Shown: positions 41,182 to 49,783 of the stretch, piece by piece
Layout: each line of letters begins with the position of its first letter
Numbering within the stretch: position 1 is the stretch's first letter
Source: Mycobacterium sp. 852002-40037_SCH5390672
GTDB taxonomy: Bacteria > Actinomycetota > Actinomycetes > Mycobacteriales > Mycobacteriaceae
Direction of reading: 5' to 3'
Assembly: GCF_001665875.1 (NCBI RefSeq)
Contig: NZ_LZTA01000097.1
Span: forward strand, 183,991 to 247,990
Length of the DNA stretch: 64,000 bases
Program-made: the position numbers and the translations under genes
The notes under the pieces: generated by a model
Seen by the model: only the letters and a program-made list of their open reading frames with translations
Database searches by the model: none
Told to the model about the DNA's origin: nothing

Positions 41182-42024
41182 CTAGCGAGCGGCAGGGACC
41201 AAGGCCAATTGGCGGGCCTGCACCACGAGGCGTCCCAGGCTGTCGACGACGGTGTGGTCTTCGTCGAACCAGTCCTGCCCGATCTCGGTGCAGGTCGCGA
41301 TGATGCGCAGCCAGCCGTCGGCCGGCAGGCCCCGCAGAAAGGCCGTGAGCTGGATTGTGGGCGCCCAACCGGTGCGGTCCACGGCGAAGGTCACCGGCGC
41401 CGACAGATCGCCGCACATGAGCGCAAACAGCGCGTCCGGAGCCACACCGCGGGGGCGCGCCCACATCTGGATCACCGGCGGGCGCCCGTCGGTGCGGGGC
41501 TGCATCGTCGACAGCACCGGCCGCACGTCGCAGCCCTCCCCCAGGTGTACGAGGCCGGCGAGCGGATGACCGGGCCCGATCGGCTCGATGTCGTCGGGGG
41601 GTTCGGGCGCCATCAGATCCAGCACCGGGTTGGCCGACAGCAGCGGCCTGGCCGCACCGTGGGGAGGAAAGTGCTCGGGCTCGCCGAGGTTGACCACGGC
41701 GTGCACCGCGGTCCGGTCGCCCTGGTTGAGCTCGACGTCGACGACGCTGATCCGGCGGCCCCGCTTGCGAATCGACGTCACCAACTGCACTTGCCCCGGA
41801 TCGGGCGCCCACAGGAAGCTCGCCGACACCGCGACCGGCTGCTGGACCGATCTCTGCCCGTCCGACTGGCCGCCACAGGCGGTGCGGGCGGCGTTGGCGC
41901 ACAGCGCCAGCATCGCGCCGCCGTGCACCTTGGGGCCGATGGTCCAGCGCTTGTCGAGTTCGCCCTCAAACACGCCTGAACCGACCTCCCGCAACGTCAT
42001 CGCGGCGGTGAATAACGCACTCAT
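41182..42024 (-). CDS. Acyl-CoA thioesterase-like double-hotdog protein (Rv0499-like)
   Basis: 280 residues in two hotdog halves, TesB/4HBT_3 type: first GPKVHGGAMLALCANAARTA and SVVDVELNQGDRTAVHAVVNLG, second TGWAPTIQLTAFLRGLPADGWLRI and FDEDHTVVDSLGRLVVQARQLA. The catalytic Asp/Gln/Thr set of TesB is not confidently placed. Start ATG 42022-42024. Sits between the TIM-barrel gene and proC in a tight operon. Substrate unknown. Confidence 0.82.
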   Translation of the reverse strand: MSALFTAAMTLREVGSGVFEGELDKRWTIGPKVHGGAMLALCANAARTACGGQSDGQRSVQQPVAVSASFLWAPDPGQVQLVTSIRKRGRRISVVDVELNQGDRTAVHAVVNLGEPEHFPPHGAARPLLSANPVLDLMAPEPPDDIEPIGPGHPLAGLVHLGEGCDVRPVLSTMQPRTDGRPPVIQMWARPRGVAPDALFALMCGDLSAPVTFAVDRTGWAPTIQLTAFLRGLPADGWLRIIATCTEIGQDWFDEDHTVVDSLGRLVVQARQLALVPAAR

Positions 42025-42049
42025 GTTGGGTGGATTTCTCCTGGCTTGG

Positions 42050-42892
42050 TCAGCGCAGCAGATGCGTGCGGGCAAACTGCAGCGATTCGGCGAGCATGTC
42101 CTCGCGCTCATTGGCGGAACGCGCACTGGACGTGGACACCTCCAGGATGACGTGCCCGGCGAAATGGCCGCCGGCCAGCATCTGGCATACCTCGGCGGTG
42201 GGTTGCGTGCCGCGCCCGGGCACCAGGTGCTCGTCGGCGGGCAGACCGTTGCCGTCACACAGGTGCAGATGCACCAGCCCCGCTCCCATCCGCTGGGCCA
42301 TGTCGAGCGAGTCGGTGCCCGCGGTCGCGGTATGGGACAGATCCAGCGTGTAGTGCGCGTGGTCGCCGTCGAGCGGGTCGTAGGAGGGCGCGAACGCCGA
42401 AATCGCCGCGCCCGGGCCGCCGCCGCGTTTGCGCATCCTTTCCAGTGACTGGCCGGCCCCGAAGAACCGGTCCGCCCGGAACGGGAACATGTTCTCCACC
42501 GCGATCAGCACGTCGCTCGACGCTTCCAGCTTCGCCACCTGCTCGGTGAAACCCTCGGCATAGCGCCGCTGCCAGCGAAACGGCGGGTGCACGACCACGG
42601 TCTGCGCGCCCAGTTGTTCGGCGGCGCGCACGCTGCGATCCAGCTTGGGGACCGGGTTGGCGCCCCACACCCGCTGCGAGATCAGCAGGCAGGGTGCGTG
42701 CACGGACAACACCGGCACGCGGTACTGCCGCGACAGCTTCTCGACGGCGGCGACGTCCTGGCTGACCGACTCGGCCCACACCATCAACTCGACCCCGTCG
42801 TAGCCGAGCCGGGCCGCGTACTCGAAGGCGGCCTCGGCCCGCAACGGGTACACCGAAGCCGTGGAAAGGCCGACTTTGATGGCTGGGCGCAC
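42050..42892 (-). CDS. Sugar phosphate isomerase/epimerase family TIM-barrel protein (Rv0498-like)
   Basis: 280 residues, xylose-isomerase-like TIM barrel: YDGVELMVWAE, VPVLSVHAPCLL, TVVVHPPFRWQ, VLIAVENMFPF, YTLDLSHTATAG and LVHLHLCDGNG align metal-binding Glu, His and Asp positions on successive strands. GTG start 42890-42892. It lies 14 bp after the Rv0497-like gene. The true substrate (sugar, inositol or nucleic acid AP site) cannot be decided from sequence. Confidence 0.85.
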   Translation of the reverse strand: MRPAIKVGLSTASVYPLRAEAAFEYAARLGYDGVELMVWAESVSQDVAAVEKLSRQYRVPVLSVHAPCLLISQRVWGANPVPKLDRSVRAAEQLGAQTVVVHPPFRWQRRYAEGFTEQVAKLEASSDVLIAVENMFPFRADRFFGAGQSLERMRKRGGGPGAAISAFAPSYDPLDGDHAHYTLDLSHTATAGTDSLDMAQRMGAGLVHLHLCDGNGLPADEHLVPGRGTQPTAEVCQMLAGGHFAGHVILEVSTSSARSANEREDMLAESLQFARTHLLR

Positions 42893-42906
42893 TGTCTACG
42901 GTGCCG

Positions 42907-43902
42907 CTAGCCCGACTGCAACGACAGCGCCAGGGGCCCCAGGGTGATCAGCGCACCCACCGCGACCGCGATCAACGTGCTGGCGATGTCCTCGGTTTTG
43001 CGGACCACCCGGACCCCGGCCACCAAACCCAGGATGACCAGCACCGATAGCACCAGCGCTACCAGGCTGTTCCAGCGCCACAGCTGGTCGAAGGCCACGA
43101 ACAACCCGCCGCCGAACGCGACGGCCAGCATCGACTGCAGCACGACCACGCCGCCGCGCCACAGCGCGTCGAATCTGCCCTGCTCCCGGTGAGCATCCGG
43201 GCCCGCACCGGGGTGCCTGTCCTCGAGATCGAGGTGTCCGTCGTCGCCGGGCACTCCGGCGGTCAACGATCCCCGGGCATCCTCGTCTTCGTCCAGCGCC
43301 GAATCCGCGTGCAGGAACGAGCGGACGTACGCGGAGTCCTCCAGCGCCGGTTCGGCCTCGCGCACTTCGGAGTCCATGACGTCCACCGGAAGGTCCGCGT
43401 AGTGGTCCATCGGGTCCGGGCTCATGTCCTCGGCCCCGGGGCCTTGTGCGGGCCGCCCGGCGCCATCGGAGAACGAGCCCGACCGTCCCGAGGGGCCGGC
43501 GTCGGGCAACGGCCGCGGGTATTCGCTGCGCTCGGGCCCCGGCGCCCGCCTGGGCTGCGGCGGTGACTTGGGCCAGCGCGGCTCGGGCTCGGACCAGTAG
43601 GGCGCGGCGGGCTCGTCTCTGGTTACCCGCTCGGCGGCGACGTCCCGGGCAGGTTTGGCGGGTGGAGCCGGTTCGGCAACGTCGATCGTGTCGGTGGGGC
43701 CGTGGTCGGACTCGTCGTCATCGCGGACCACCGGGATATCGCCGGTCAGTTCGGCGACGGTCACCGAGTCGCTGTCGCCGCGCCGGCGGCGACGCCGCCG
43801 GGTGACCGCCGGGGCGCCGATGGTTCCGTTCCTGGCCAGCAATTCGGCAACCGAGATCGGCCGAGTGCCGGGGCTCTCGGTCTCGGAGTGCGGTCCGGTC
43901 AT
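42907..43902 (-). CDS. Membrane protein with long acidic N-terminal region (Rv0497-like)
   Basis: 331 residues. Residues 1-240 are hydrophilic, Pro/Asp/Glu-rich and probably disordered, with a notable run of eight Arg near residue 35. Four hydrophobic helices follow (about 248-328): VVVLQSMLAVAFGGGLFVAF, LVALVLSVLVILGLVAGVRV, and STLIAVAVGALITLGPLAL. N-terminal Thr-rich segments could be kinase targets, but that is a guess. The ATG overlaps the ppx stop as ATGA. Function unknown. Confidence 0.83.
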   Translation of the reverse strand: MTGPHSETESPGTRPISVAELLARNGTIGAPAVTRRRRRRRGDSDSVTVAELTGDIPVVRDDDESDHGPTDTIDVAEPAPPAKPARDVAAERVTRDEPAAPYWSEPEPRWPKSPPQPRRAPGPERSEYPRPLPDAGPSGRSGSFSDGAGRPAQGPGAEDMSPDPMDHYADLPVDVMDSEVREAEPALEDSAYVRSFLHADSALDEDEDARGSLTAGVPGDDGHLDLEDRHPGAGPDAHREQGRFDALWRGGVVVLQSMLAVAFGGGLFVAFDQLWRWNSLVALVLSVLVILGLVAGVRVVRKTEDIASTLIAVAVGALITLGPLALSLQSG

Positions 43903-44915
43903 GGTTTGTCGCCTCTCGATCGGTGCTGATTCCGATCAACTATCTGACCTCCAGCATTACGCACCGACGGCTCCATGAGGGCCGATCCGTCGGCTTCGCT
44001 GTCGAGTTTGCGCAAGATGAGACCTTCTCGTAATGCCCACGGGCAAATATCCACGGATTCGATCGACAGCGCTCGCATGCTTGCCTCCGCCACCAACGCG
44101 CCCGCAACGATCTGCGGTGCCCGCTCGGCGCTCACTCCTTCCAGTTCTGCCCGGTCAGCGGTCGTCATCCTAGAGATGAAAGATATGAGTTGCCTGAGGC
44201 CGTTTGCTGTAAGCGTCCTTTTGACCCGCGGCCCGGCGCCCGACGGCGCCGCGCCGGTGAGCCGTGCCAACGAGCGAAAAGTCTTCGACGTCGCCACCGT
44301 CAGGTCGGGACTACCCGCCTCCAGGATGTTCACGCTGGATTCGGCGAGCTCGGCGTCCAGCCAATCCCGCAACATCGCCACCCGGCGCCGCCCGGGCGGA
44401 TCGTCGGGCAACCACTCGCGGGTCAGCCGGCCGGCACCCAGCGGCAGTGACAACGCGACCTCGGGCTCCTCGTCCACACCGCTGGACATCTCCAGCGAGC
44501 CGCCGCCGATGTCGAGGTTGATGATGCGACCGGCGCTCCACCCGTACCAGCGGCGCACCGCCAGGAAGGTCAGCCGCGACTCATCGACCCCGGTCAGGAC
44601 CCGCAATTCGACGCCGGTCTCCTTGCGCACCCGGCTCAGCACGTCCTCGGAGTTGCCGGCGTCCCGGACCGCCGAGGTGGCGAAGGCCATCATCTCCGCG
44701 CACCCCGAACTGTCGGCGATCTTGGCGAATTCGTCGATCGTGGAGATCAGTTTCTCGGCACCGCGTTTGGTGATCTTGCCGGCGCTGTCGGTGGCCTCGG
44801 CCAGACGCAGCGTGGCTTTCGTCGAACTCATCGGCGTCGGATGACCACCCCGGTGGGCATCGACCACCAGCAGATGCACCGTGTTGCTGCCCACGTCGAG
44901 AACGCCCAATCGCAC
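43899..44915 (-). CDS. ppx1: Exopolyphosphatase, Ppx/GppA family
   Basis: 338 residues from GTG 44913-44915. ASKHA fold: LGVLDVGSNTVHLLVVDA (phosphate 1), FATSAVRDAGN, INLDIGGGSLEMS (phosphate 2) and SLPLGAGRLTREWL. It hydrolyses polyphosphate, and may sense ppGpp; it is the short form without the C-terminal HD domain, as in M. tuberculosis Rv0496. The stop is coupled to the membrane protein gene by ATGA. Cluster proximity to phosphate-responsive senX3-regX3 fits phosphate metabolism. Confidence 0.92.
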   Translation of the reverse strand: MRLGVLDVGSNTVHLLVVDAHRGGHPTPMSSTKATLRLAEATDSAGKITKRGAEKLISTIDEFAKIADSSGCAEMMAFATSAVRDAGNSEDVLSRVRKETGVELRVLTGVDESRLTFLAVRRWYGWSAGRIINLDIGGGSLEMSSGVDEEPEVALSLPLGAGRLTREWLPDDPPGRRRVAMLRDWLDAELAESSVNILEAGSPDLTVATSKTFRSLARLTGAAPSGAGPRVKRTLTANGLRQLISFISRMTTADRAELEGVSAERAPQIVAGALVAEASMRALSIESVDICPWALREGLILRKLDSEADGSALMEPSVRNAGGQIVDRNQHRSRGDKP

Positions 44916-45043
44916 GTAAACAAACTAACGAAGCCTCGCGGGCGGCGCTTTGCGCGACCCGGTAAACCCCCCGTGATTGCGGCCATACAGGCCCCGAGTG
45001 TCAGCGGCTCGGATGGGCGGAATCGTGGTCTAACGTGGACTGC

Positions 45044-45829
45044 GTGGCGAATTCGCACCCGGAACCGGGACAAGAGGTCGAGCTGGACTTCGCCCGCGAA
45101 TGGGTGGAGTTCTACGACCCCGACAACGCCGAGCACCTGATCGCGGCGGACCTGACCTGGCTGCTCTCCCGGTGGACGTGTGTGTTCGGCACTCCGGCCT
45201 GCCGGGGCACGGTTGAGGGCCGCCCGGACGACGGGTGCTGCTCGCACGGTGCGTTCCTGTCCGACGACGACGACCGCGCCCGCCTGGACGATGCGGTGAA
45301 GAAGCTGACCGACGCCGACTGGCAGTTTCGCGAAAAAGGGTTGGGCCGCAAGGGCCATCTGGAGCTCGATGAGCATGACGGCCAACCGCAGTACCGCACC
45401 CGCAAGCACAAGGACGCGTGCATTTTCCTGAACCGGCCGGGTTTCCCCGGCGGTGTCGGCTGCGCGCTGCACAGCAAGGCCCTCAAGCTGGGCGTGCCGC
45501 CGCTGACCATGAAGCCCGATGTCTGCTGGCAACTGCCGATCCGTCGCAGCCAGGAGTGGGTGACCCGGCCCGACGGCACCGAGATCCTCAAGACCTGGGT
45601 CACCGAATACGACCGCCGCGGTTGGGGTTCCGGTGGCGCCGATCTGCACTGGTACTGCACCGGCGATCCGGCCGCCCACGTCGGCGCCAAGCAGGTGTGG
45701 GAAAGCCTGGCCGACGAACTCACCGAGTTGCTGGGCGCAAAGGCTTATTCGGAACTGGCCGCAATGTGCAAGCGGCGCAGCAAGTTAGGGCTTATCGCGG
45801 TGCACCCGGCGACTCGTATCGCCGAGTAG
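45044..45829 (+). CDS. Conserved Cys-rich hypothetical protein (Rv0495c-like)
   Basis: 261 residues from GTG 45044; another GTG at 45035 would add three. Eight cysteines are spaced as possible metal or redox sites (RWTCVFGTPACRG, DDGCCSHGAF, KDACIFLNRPG, GCALHSKAL, DVCWQLP, WYCTGD, MCKRRS). LDFAREWVEFYDPDNAEHLIAADLTW marks the mycobacterial family of Rv0495c. Cytoplasmic, no membrane segment. Function unknown to me. It is followed 4 bp later by a NUDIX gene, and divergent from ppx. Confidence 0.82.
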   Translation: MANSHPEPGQEVELDFAREWVEFYDPDNAEHLIAADLTWLLSRWTCVFGTPACRGTVEGRPDDGCCSHGAFLSDDDDRARLDDAVKKLTDADWQFREKGLGRKGHLELDEHDGQPQYRTRKHKDACIFLNRPGFPGGVGCALHSKALKLGVPPLTMKPDVCWQLPIRRSQEWVTRPDGTEILKTWVTEYDRRGWGSGGADLHWYCTGDPAAHVGAKQVWESLADELTELLGAKAYSELAAMCKRRSKLGLIAVHPATRIAE

Positions 45830-45833
45830 CAGG

Positions 45834-46331
45834 GTGCCGGTCCCCGATTTCATCGTCGAGCTTCGTCGCGCCGTCGGCCACGCGCCGTTGTGGTTGGCCG
45901 GCATTACGGCTGTCACGATCCGCGACCGAAAAGTGTTGCTGGTCAAGCGATCCGACAATGGCGCTTGGACGGCCGTGACGGGGATCGTGGAGCCCGGAGA
46001 GAATCCGGCCGACTGCGCGGCCCGCGAAGTGCGCGAAGAAGCCGGGGTGAGCGCGCGGGCCAACAGATTGGCATGGGTGCACGTGACCCGGCCGACCGTA
46101 CACGCCAACGGTGATCACGCCCAATATTTGGATCACGTGTTCAAGATGGACTGGCTATCAGGGGAGCCCTTTGCGGCCGACGACGAGAGCACCGCCGCCG
46201 CGTGGTTCGACCTTGATGATCTTCCACCGATGACAGCGGACATGCATCGGCGTATCACGTTGAGCGCCAACGACGATGACCGGACTGTCTTCGACACCGG
46301 CAGGCCGCCGCCGGCGGAGCCGTCGGGCTAG
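45834..46331 (+). CDS. NUDIX hydrolase
   Basis: 165 residues with a complete NUDIX box, GIVEPGENPADCAAREVREEAGV, at about residues 51-73 (given as positions of G, E, R-E-x-x-E-E and G). The GTG at 45834 is 4 bp after the Rv0495c-like stop, so the two are co-transcribed. It would clean up a nucleoside diphosphate derivative, identity unknown. In H37Rv this place holds other genes (GntR regulator Rv0494 and neighbours). Its TAG overlaps the regX3 TAG on the other strand (CTAG, 46328-46331). Confidence 0.87.
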   Translation: MPVPDFIVELRRAVGHAPLWLAGITAVTIRDRKVLLVKRSDNGAWTAVTGIVEPGENPADCAAREVREEAGVSARANRLAWVHVTRPTVHANGDHAQYLDHVFKMDWLSGEPFAADDESTAAAWFDLDDLPPMTADMHRRITLSANDDDRTVFDTGRPPPAEPSG

Positions 46332-47011
46332 CCTTCGAGCTTGTAGCCCAGCCCTCGCACCGTCACCAGGTGGACTGGGTTGGCCGGGTCGGCTTCGATC
46401 TTAGACCGCAGGCGCTTGACGTGGACGTCGAGCGTCTTGGTGTCGCCGACGTAGTCAGCGCCCCACACCCGGTCGATCAACTGTCCGCGAGTCAGCACCC
46501 GCCCGCTGTTGCGCATCAGATACTCAAGGAGGTCAAACTCCTTGAGCGGCAAGGTGATCGCATCGCCATTGACCGAAACGACATGGCGTTCGACGTCCAT
46601 CCGCACCGGGCCGGATTCGAGCACGCCGTCGCTGATCTCGGAATCGTCGTCACCGCCGCGGCGCAGCACCGCCCGGATCCGCGCGATCAACTCACGCGCC
46701 GAATACGGCTTGGTCACATAGTCATCGGCACCCAGCTCCAGGCCCACGACCTTGTCGATCTCGCTGTCGCGGGCGGTCACCATGATCACCGGCACGCTGG
46801 ACCGCGCACGCAGCTGCTTGCAGACGTCGGTGCCCGACATTCCGGGCAGCATCAAGTCGAGCAGCACGATATCTGCGCCGCCCCGATCGAACTCGGCAAG
46901 CGCGGCCGAACCGTCGGTCACCACGGTGGCCTCGAAACCTTCCTTGCGGAGTAGGAACGCCAGCGGATCGGCCAGCGACTCCTCGTCCTCCACGATCAGC
47001 ACACTGGTCAT
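46328..47011 (-). CDS. regX3: Two-component response regulator RegX3
   Basis: 227 residues, OmpR/PhoB type. Receiver phospho-acceptor D52 in DIVLLDLMLPG with acid pocket IVEDEE at 7-11 and K in VTKPYSAREL; C-terminal winged helix with MRNSGRVLTRGQLIDRVWG and KTLDVHVKRLRSKIE. Controls phosphate starvation genes and secretion under SenX3. ATG overlaps the senX3 stop as ATGA; there is no MIRU repeat between the two. Confidence 0.97.
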   Translation of the reverse strand: MTSVLIVEDEESLADPLAFLLRKEGFEATVVTDGSAALAEFDRGGADIVLLDLMLPGMSGTDVCKQLRARSSVPVIMVTARDSEIDKVVGLELGADDYVTKPYSARELIARIRAVLRRGGDDDSEISDGVLESGPVRMDVERHVVSVNGDAITLPLKEFDLLEYLMRNSGRVLTRGQLIDRVWGADYVGDTKTLDVHVKRLRSKIEADPANPVHLVTVRGLGYKLEG

Positions 47012-48237
47012 CGACTTAGTTCTTCCTCTCGTTGTGAGCGGTTGGGCCGCACGTCGCGGCCCTGTGATTGCTCGGATTCGTCATCGTCTTGATGAGACGC
47101 CCTTGCCGCCGGAATGGAAAGAGTGAATGTCGATCCGGTTCCGGGCTTGCTCCACACGCCGATGCTGCCGTTGTGGTTGGCCGCGACGTGCTTGACGATG
47201 GCCAGGCCCAACCCGCTGCCGCCGGTGGCGCGTGAGCGCGCCTTGTCCCCTCGAAAGAACCGCTCGAAAACTCGTTCCTGGTCTTCCAGGGCGATCCCGA
47301 TGCCGCGGTCGGTCACCGCGATCTCGATGTTCTCGCCGCGGCGGCGGCGGCTGATCGACACCGGCGAACCCGGCGGCGAATAGGCGATGGCATTGGACAC
47401 CAGGTTGGCCAAGGCGGTGACCAGCAGCGTTTCGTCGCCCAGCACCCGCAAACCGCTGGGCGCGTCAGTACGAACCTCGATATCGGCGTTGTCGGCGCCC
47501 ACCTTGTGGCGCGAAATGGCTTCGCTCACAACCTTATCGACATCGACCTCGATGACGTTGGGCAGTCGTTCGGCACCCTGTAGCCGCGACAGCTCGATCA
47601 GCTCGGCAACCATGTCCCCCAGCCGGTTGGCTTCGACGAGCACCTTCTCGGCGAACCGCCGCACGGTTTCGGAGTCGTCGGACGAGGCCAGCAGGGCCTC
47701 GGCGAGCAGGGCCATGGCGCCCACCGGGGTCTTGAGCTCGTGGCTGACGTTGGCCACGAAGTCGCGCCTGGTCGCTTCCATCCGCGCGTAGTCGGACTGA
47801 TCGTGGGCGAAGACGATGGCGAACCGGCGGTCTTCTTCGCTGAGCAACCGTGCTTGCCCGTGCACCGAGAGCCCGGACCGGCCACCTGGCCGTTTCGCAG
47901 GCCGCAGGTCGAATTCGACGTCGACGCCGGTCAAGGCCTGTTGCGCCGCCTCCCAGGCCTGGTCATCGAGCTGACGGTCCCGCACGAGGCCAAGCTCCTT
48001 GGCCCGGTCATTGAGGTAGACGACGTCACGATGGGCGTCCACCACCGCCGCGCCCAGCGGCATCAGCGCCACGATGCGTTGCAGCATCTGCGCGACGGTG
48101 ATCCCGGTCCATTCGGTGCCGACCCGCTGGCGGCGCTGCACCGCCCGCGGTGACAGCCGGGTCCCGACCAGTACACCTGCGGCCAGCGCCAGCGCGGACA
48201 AAACCCCGGCCAGCAACAGCGCCGAGAACACAGTCAC
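47008..48237 (-). CDS. senX3: Sensor histidine kinase SenX3
   Basis: 409 residues. Two N-terminal helices (LLLAGVLSALALAAGVLVG and the following), a PAS-like region (residues about 50-140), dimerisation H-box with H166 in NVSHELKTPVG, N-box NLVSNAIAYS and G-boxes DRGIGIA and GGSGLGLAIVKH. Phosphorylates RegX3 in response to low phosphate with the Pst system. The 154 bp before the start (48238-48391) should hold the promoter; GTTAA and GTTTA repeats about 10 bp apart there hint at a RegX3 site, but weakly. Confidence 0.97.
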   Translation of the reverse strand: MTVFSALLLAGVLSALALAAGVLVGTRLSPRAVQRRQRVGTEWTGITVAQMLQRIVALMPLGAAVVDAHRDVVYLNDRAKELGLVRDRQLDDQAWEAAQQALTGVDVEFDLRPAKRPGGRSGLSVHGQARLLSEEDRRFAIVFAHDQSDYARMEATRRDFVANVSHELKTPVGAMALLAEALLASSDDSETVRRFAEKVLVEANRLGDMVAELIELSRLQGAERLPNVIEVDVDKVVSEAISRHKVGADNADIEVRTDAPSGLRVLGDETLLVTALANLVSNAIAYSPPGSPVSISRRRRGENIEIAVTDRGIGIALEDQERVFERFFRGDKARSRATGGSGLGLAIVKHVAANHNGSIGVWSKPGTGSTFTLSIPAARASHQDDDESEQSQGRDVRPNRSQREEELSR

Positions 48238-48391
48238 ATAGCAAATCCTACAAATCTTCCTGAACGGTGCCCTAGCGGAACGAGGCCAAAATCGGACAAG
48301 TCACACCATAAGCAACAGGTGTTCCGCTCCCGTTCATGCGATGTTTGGCTAAACGGCCTTTAACTCGCGCAACCGCGCGGGCACGCCCAGC

Positions 48392-49141
48392 TCAGCCGCG
48401 CCCCTGGCTGGCAACCGCGGCGGCCCCGGCGGCGGCCGCCTCCGGGTCGAGATAAGTGCCGCCGGGCACCACGGGCCGCAGGTCAGCGTCCAGGTCGTAG
48501 CGCAGCGGGATGCCGGTCGGGATGTTCAATCCGGCGATCTCGTCGTCGGACACTTGGTCGAGGTGCTTGACCAGGGCCCGCAGTGAGTTGCCGTGCGCCA
48601 CGATGAGCACCGTCTTGCCGCTGCGCAGATCTGGGACGATGACGTCGGTGAAATACGGCAGGAAGCGCACGACCACGTCGGCCAGGCATTCGGTGAGCGG
48701 GCCGCCACCGATGTCGGCGTAGCGGGGATCGGTGTCCTGGCTGTAGGTGCTGCCCTGCTCGATGGGCGGGGGCGGCGTGTCATAGCTGCGCCGCCAGGCC
48801 ATGAACTGCTCGTCGCCGTAGCGGGCCTTCGTCTCGGCCTTGTCCAGCCCCTGCAGCGCCCCGTAATGGCGTTCGTTGAGCCGCCAGGTGCGCCGTACTG
48901 GAATCCACAGCCGGTCGGCGGCGTCCAGCGCCAGGTGCGCGGTGGAGATGGCCCGGCGCAGCAGCGACGTGTAGACGATGTCGGGCAACAGGTTGTTCTC
49001 GATCAGCAACTCGCCACTGCGCACGGCTTCGGTCCGGCCCTTTTCGGTGAGGCCGACGTCGACCCAACCGGTGAAGAGGTTCAGCGAGTTCCATTCGCTT
49101 TCGCCGTGGCGAAGCAGTACCAGCGTGGCGTTGTCACCCAT
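48392..49141 (-). CDS. gpmA: 2,3-bisphosphoglycerate-dependent phosphoglycerate mutase GpmA
   Basis: 249 residues. Phosphohistidine H12 in LLRHGESEWNSLNLFTGW, substrate loops RRTWRLNERHYGALQGLDK and IVAHGNSLRALVKHL; the C-terminal ASQGRG tail is present. Glycolysis/gluconeogenesis. Full length for the family. It is 21 bp after the YbjN-family gene, so it is co-transcribed with mshA. In H37Rv a LysE-type gene (Rv0488) intervenes in this interval and is missing here. Confidence 0.96.
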   Translation of the reverse strand: MGDNATLVLLRHGESEWNSLNLFTGWVDVGLTEKGRTEAVRSGELLIENNLLPDIVYTSLLRRAISTAHLALDAADRLWIPVRRTWRLNERHYGALQGLDKAETKARYGDEQFMAWRRSYDTPPPPIEQGSTYSQDTDPRYADIGGGPLTECLADVVVRFLPYFTDVIVPDLRSGKTVLIVAHGNSLRALVKHLDQVSDDEIAGLNIPTGIPLRYDLDADLRPVVPGGTYLDPEAAAAGAAAVASQGRG

Positions 49142-49162
49142 GCCGGTTAGTCTCTCACGGCC

Positions 49163-49783
49163 CTATTCGTCGTCGTCTTCGTCGATCAGGTGGGCGAAGG
49201 CCTCCAGGTTCTTCAGCGACTCACCGCGAGACACCCGCCACTCCCACTCTTTCTGGATGGACGAGCGAAAACCCAACTCCAGCAACGTGTTGAAGTCCGA
49301 ATCCACCGCTTCGAGCACTTGCCCGAGCACTCGGTCGAGCTCGTCGGCATCCACCGATGCCAGCGACATGCGGCCCACCAGATAGATGTCCCCGACGTTG
49401 TCGAGCGTGTAGGCCACGCCATAGAGGCGGCGGTTGCGCTTGAGCAGAAAGCGGTAGACGCCTTCGTGGTTCTCGTCGGGCTTGCGGCACACAAAGGCCT
49501 CGACCCGCACCGAATGCTCCCCGACGCTGAGGATGGTGTTGGTCTTGAGCTTGCGCTCGCCGGGCAGCTCCACCACCACTCCGGGCGGACCACCGTGTGC
49601 CCCAGCATGTTCCGAGTAATTCAGCCCACTGGCCTGCAGGGCGTCCTCGATCACCTGGCTCACCGTCGCGGCATTGATGCGCCGCTCCTCCGCATCGCTT
49701 CGCTCTGCATCGTCGCCGGCGGAATCGATGCGCCGCTCCTCCGCATCGCTTCGCTCTGCATCGTCGCCGGCGGAAGATGTCAT
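49163..49783 (-). CDS. YbjN-domain protein with in-frame repeats (Rv0487-like)
   Basis: 206 residues. Residues about 38-200 form a YbjN fold (type III secretion chaperone-like): VSQVIEDALQASGLNY, VRVEAFVCRKPDENHEGVYRFLLKRN, IYLVGRMSLASVDADELDRVLGQVLEAVD. Residues 4-37 are two near-identical 17-residue units encoded by two 51 bp MIRU-type repeats, inserted right after the initiation codon. The start ATG overlaps the mshA stop (ATGA). Family role is chaperone-like; function unknown. Confidence 0.85.
   Translation of the reverse strand: MTSSAGDDAERSDAEERRIDSAGDDAERSDAEERRINAATVSQVIEDALQASGLNYSEHAGAHGGPPGVVVELPGERKLKTNTILSVGEHSVRVEAFVCRKPDENHEGVYRFLLKRNRRLYGVAYTLDNVGDIYLVGRMSLASVDADELDRVLGQVLEAVDSDFNTLLELGFRSSIQKEWEWRVSRGESLKNLEAFAHLIDEDDDE
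49673..49774 (-). repeat. Two MIRU-type 51 bp tandem repeats inside a coding region
   Basis: Units 49673-49723 and 49724-49774 are identical except for one codon (Asn versus Asp at the end). They encode the pattern SAGDDAERSDAEERRI-D/N in frame. The word content (GCCGGCGACGATGCAGAGCG) matches the MIRU family known from M. tuberculosis. They sit at the mshA-ybjN ATGA junction, the insertion context described for MIRUs. Confidence 0.88.

Noticed and set aside
40654..41979. 441-residue plus-strand frame opposite proC and the thioesterase
   Set aside because: Arg/His/Gly-rich antisense shadow of two well-supported genes.
48238..48391. RegX3 box upstream of senX3
   Set aside because: GTTAA and GTTTA words are present but spaced 10 bp, not the usual 11 bp phosphate-box period; evidence too weak to list as a site.
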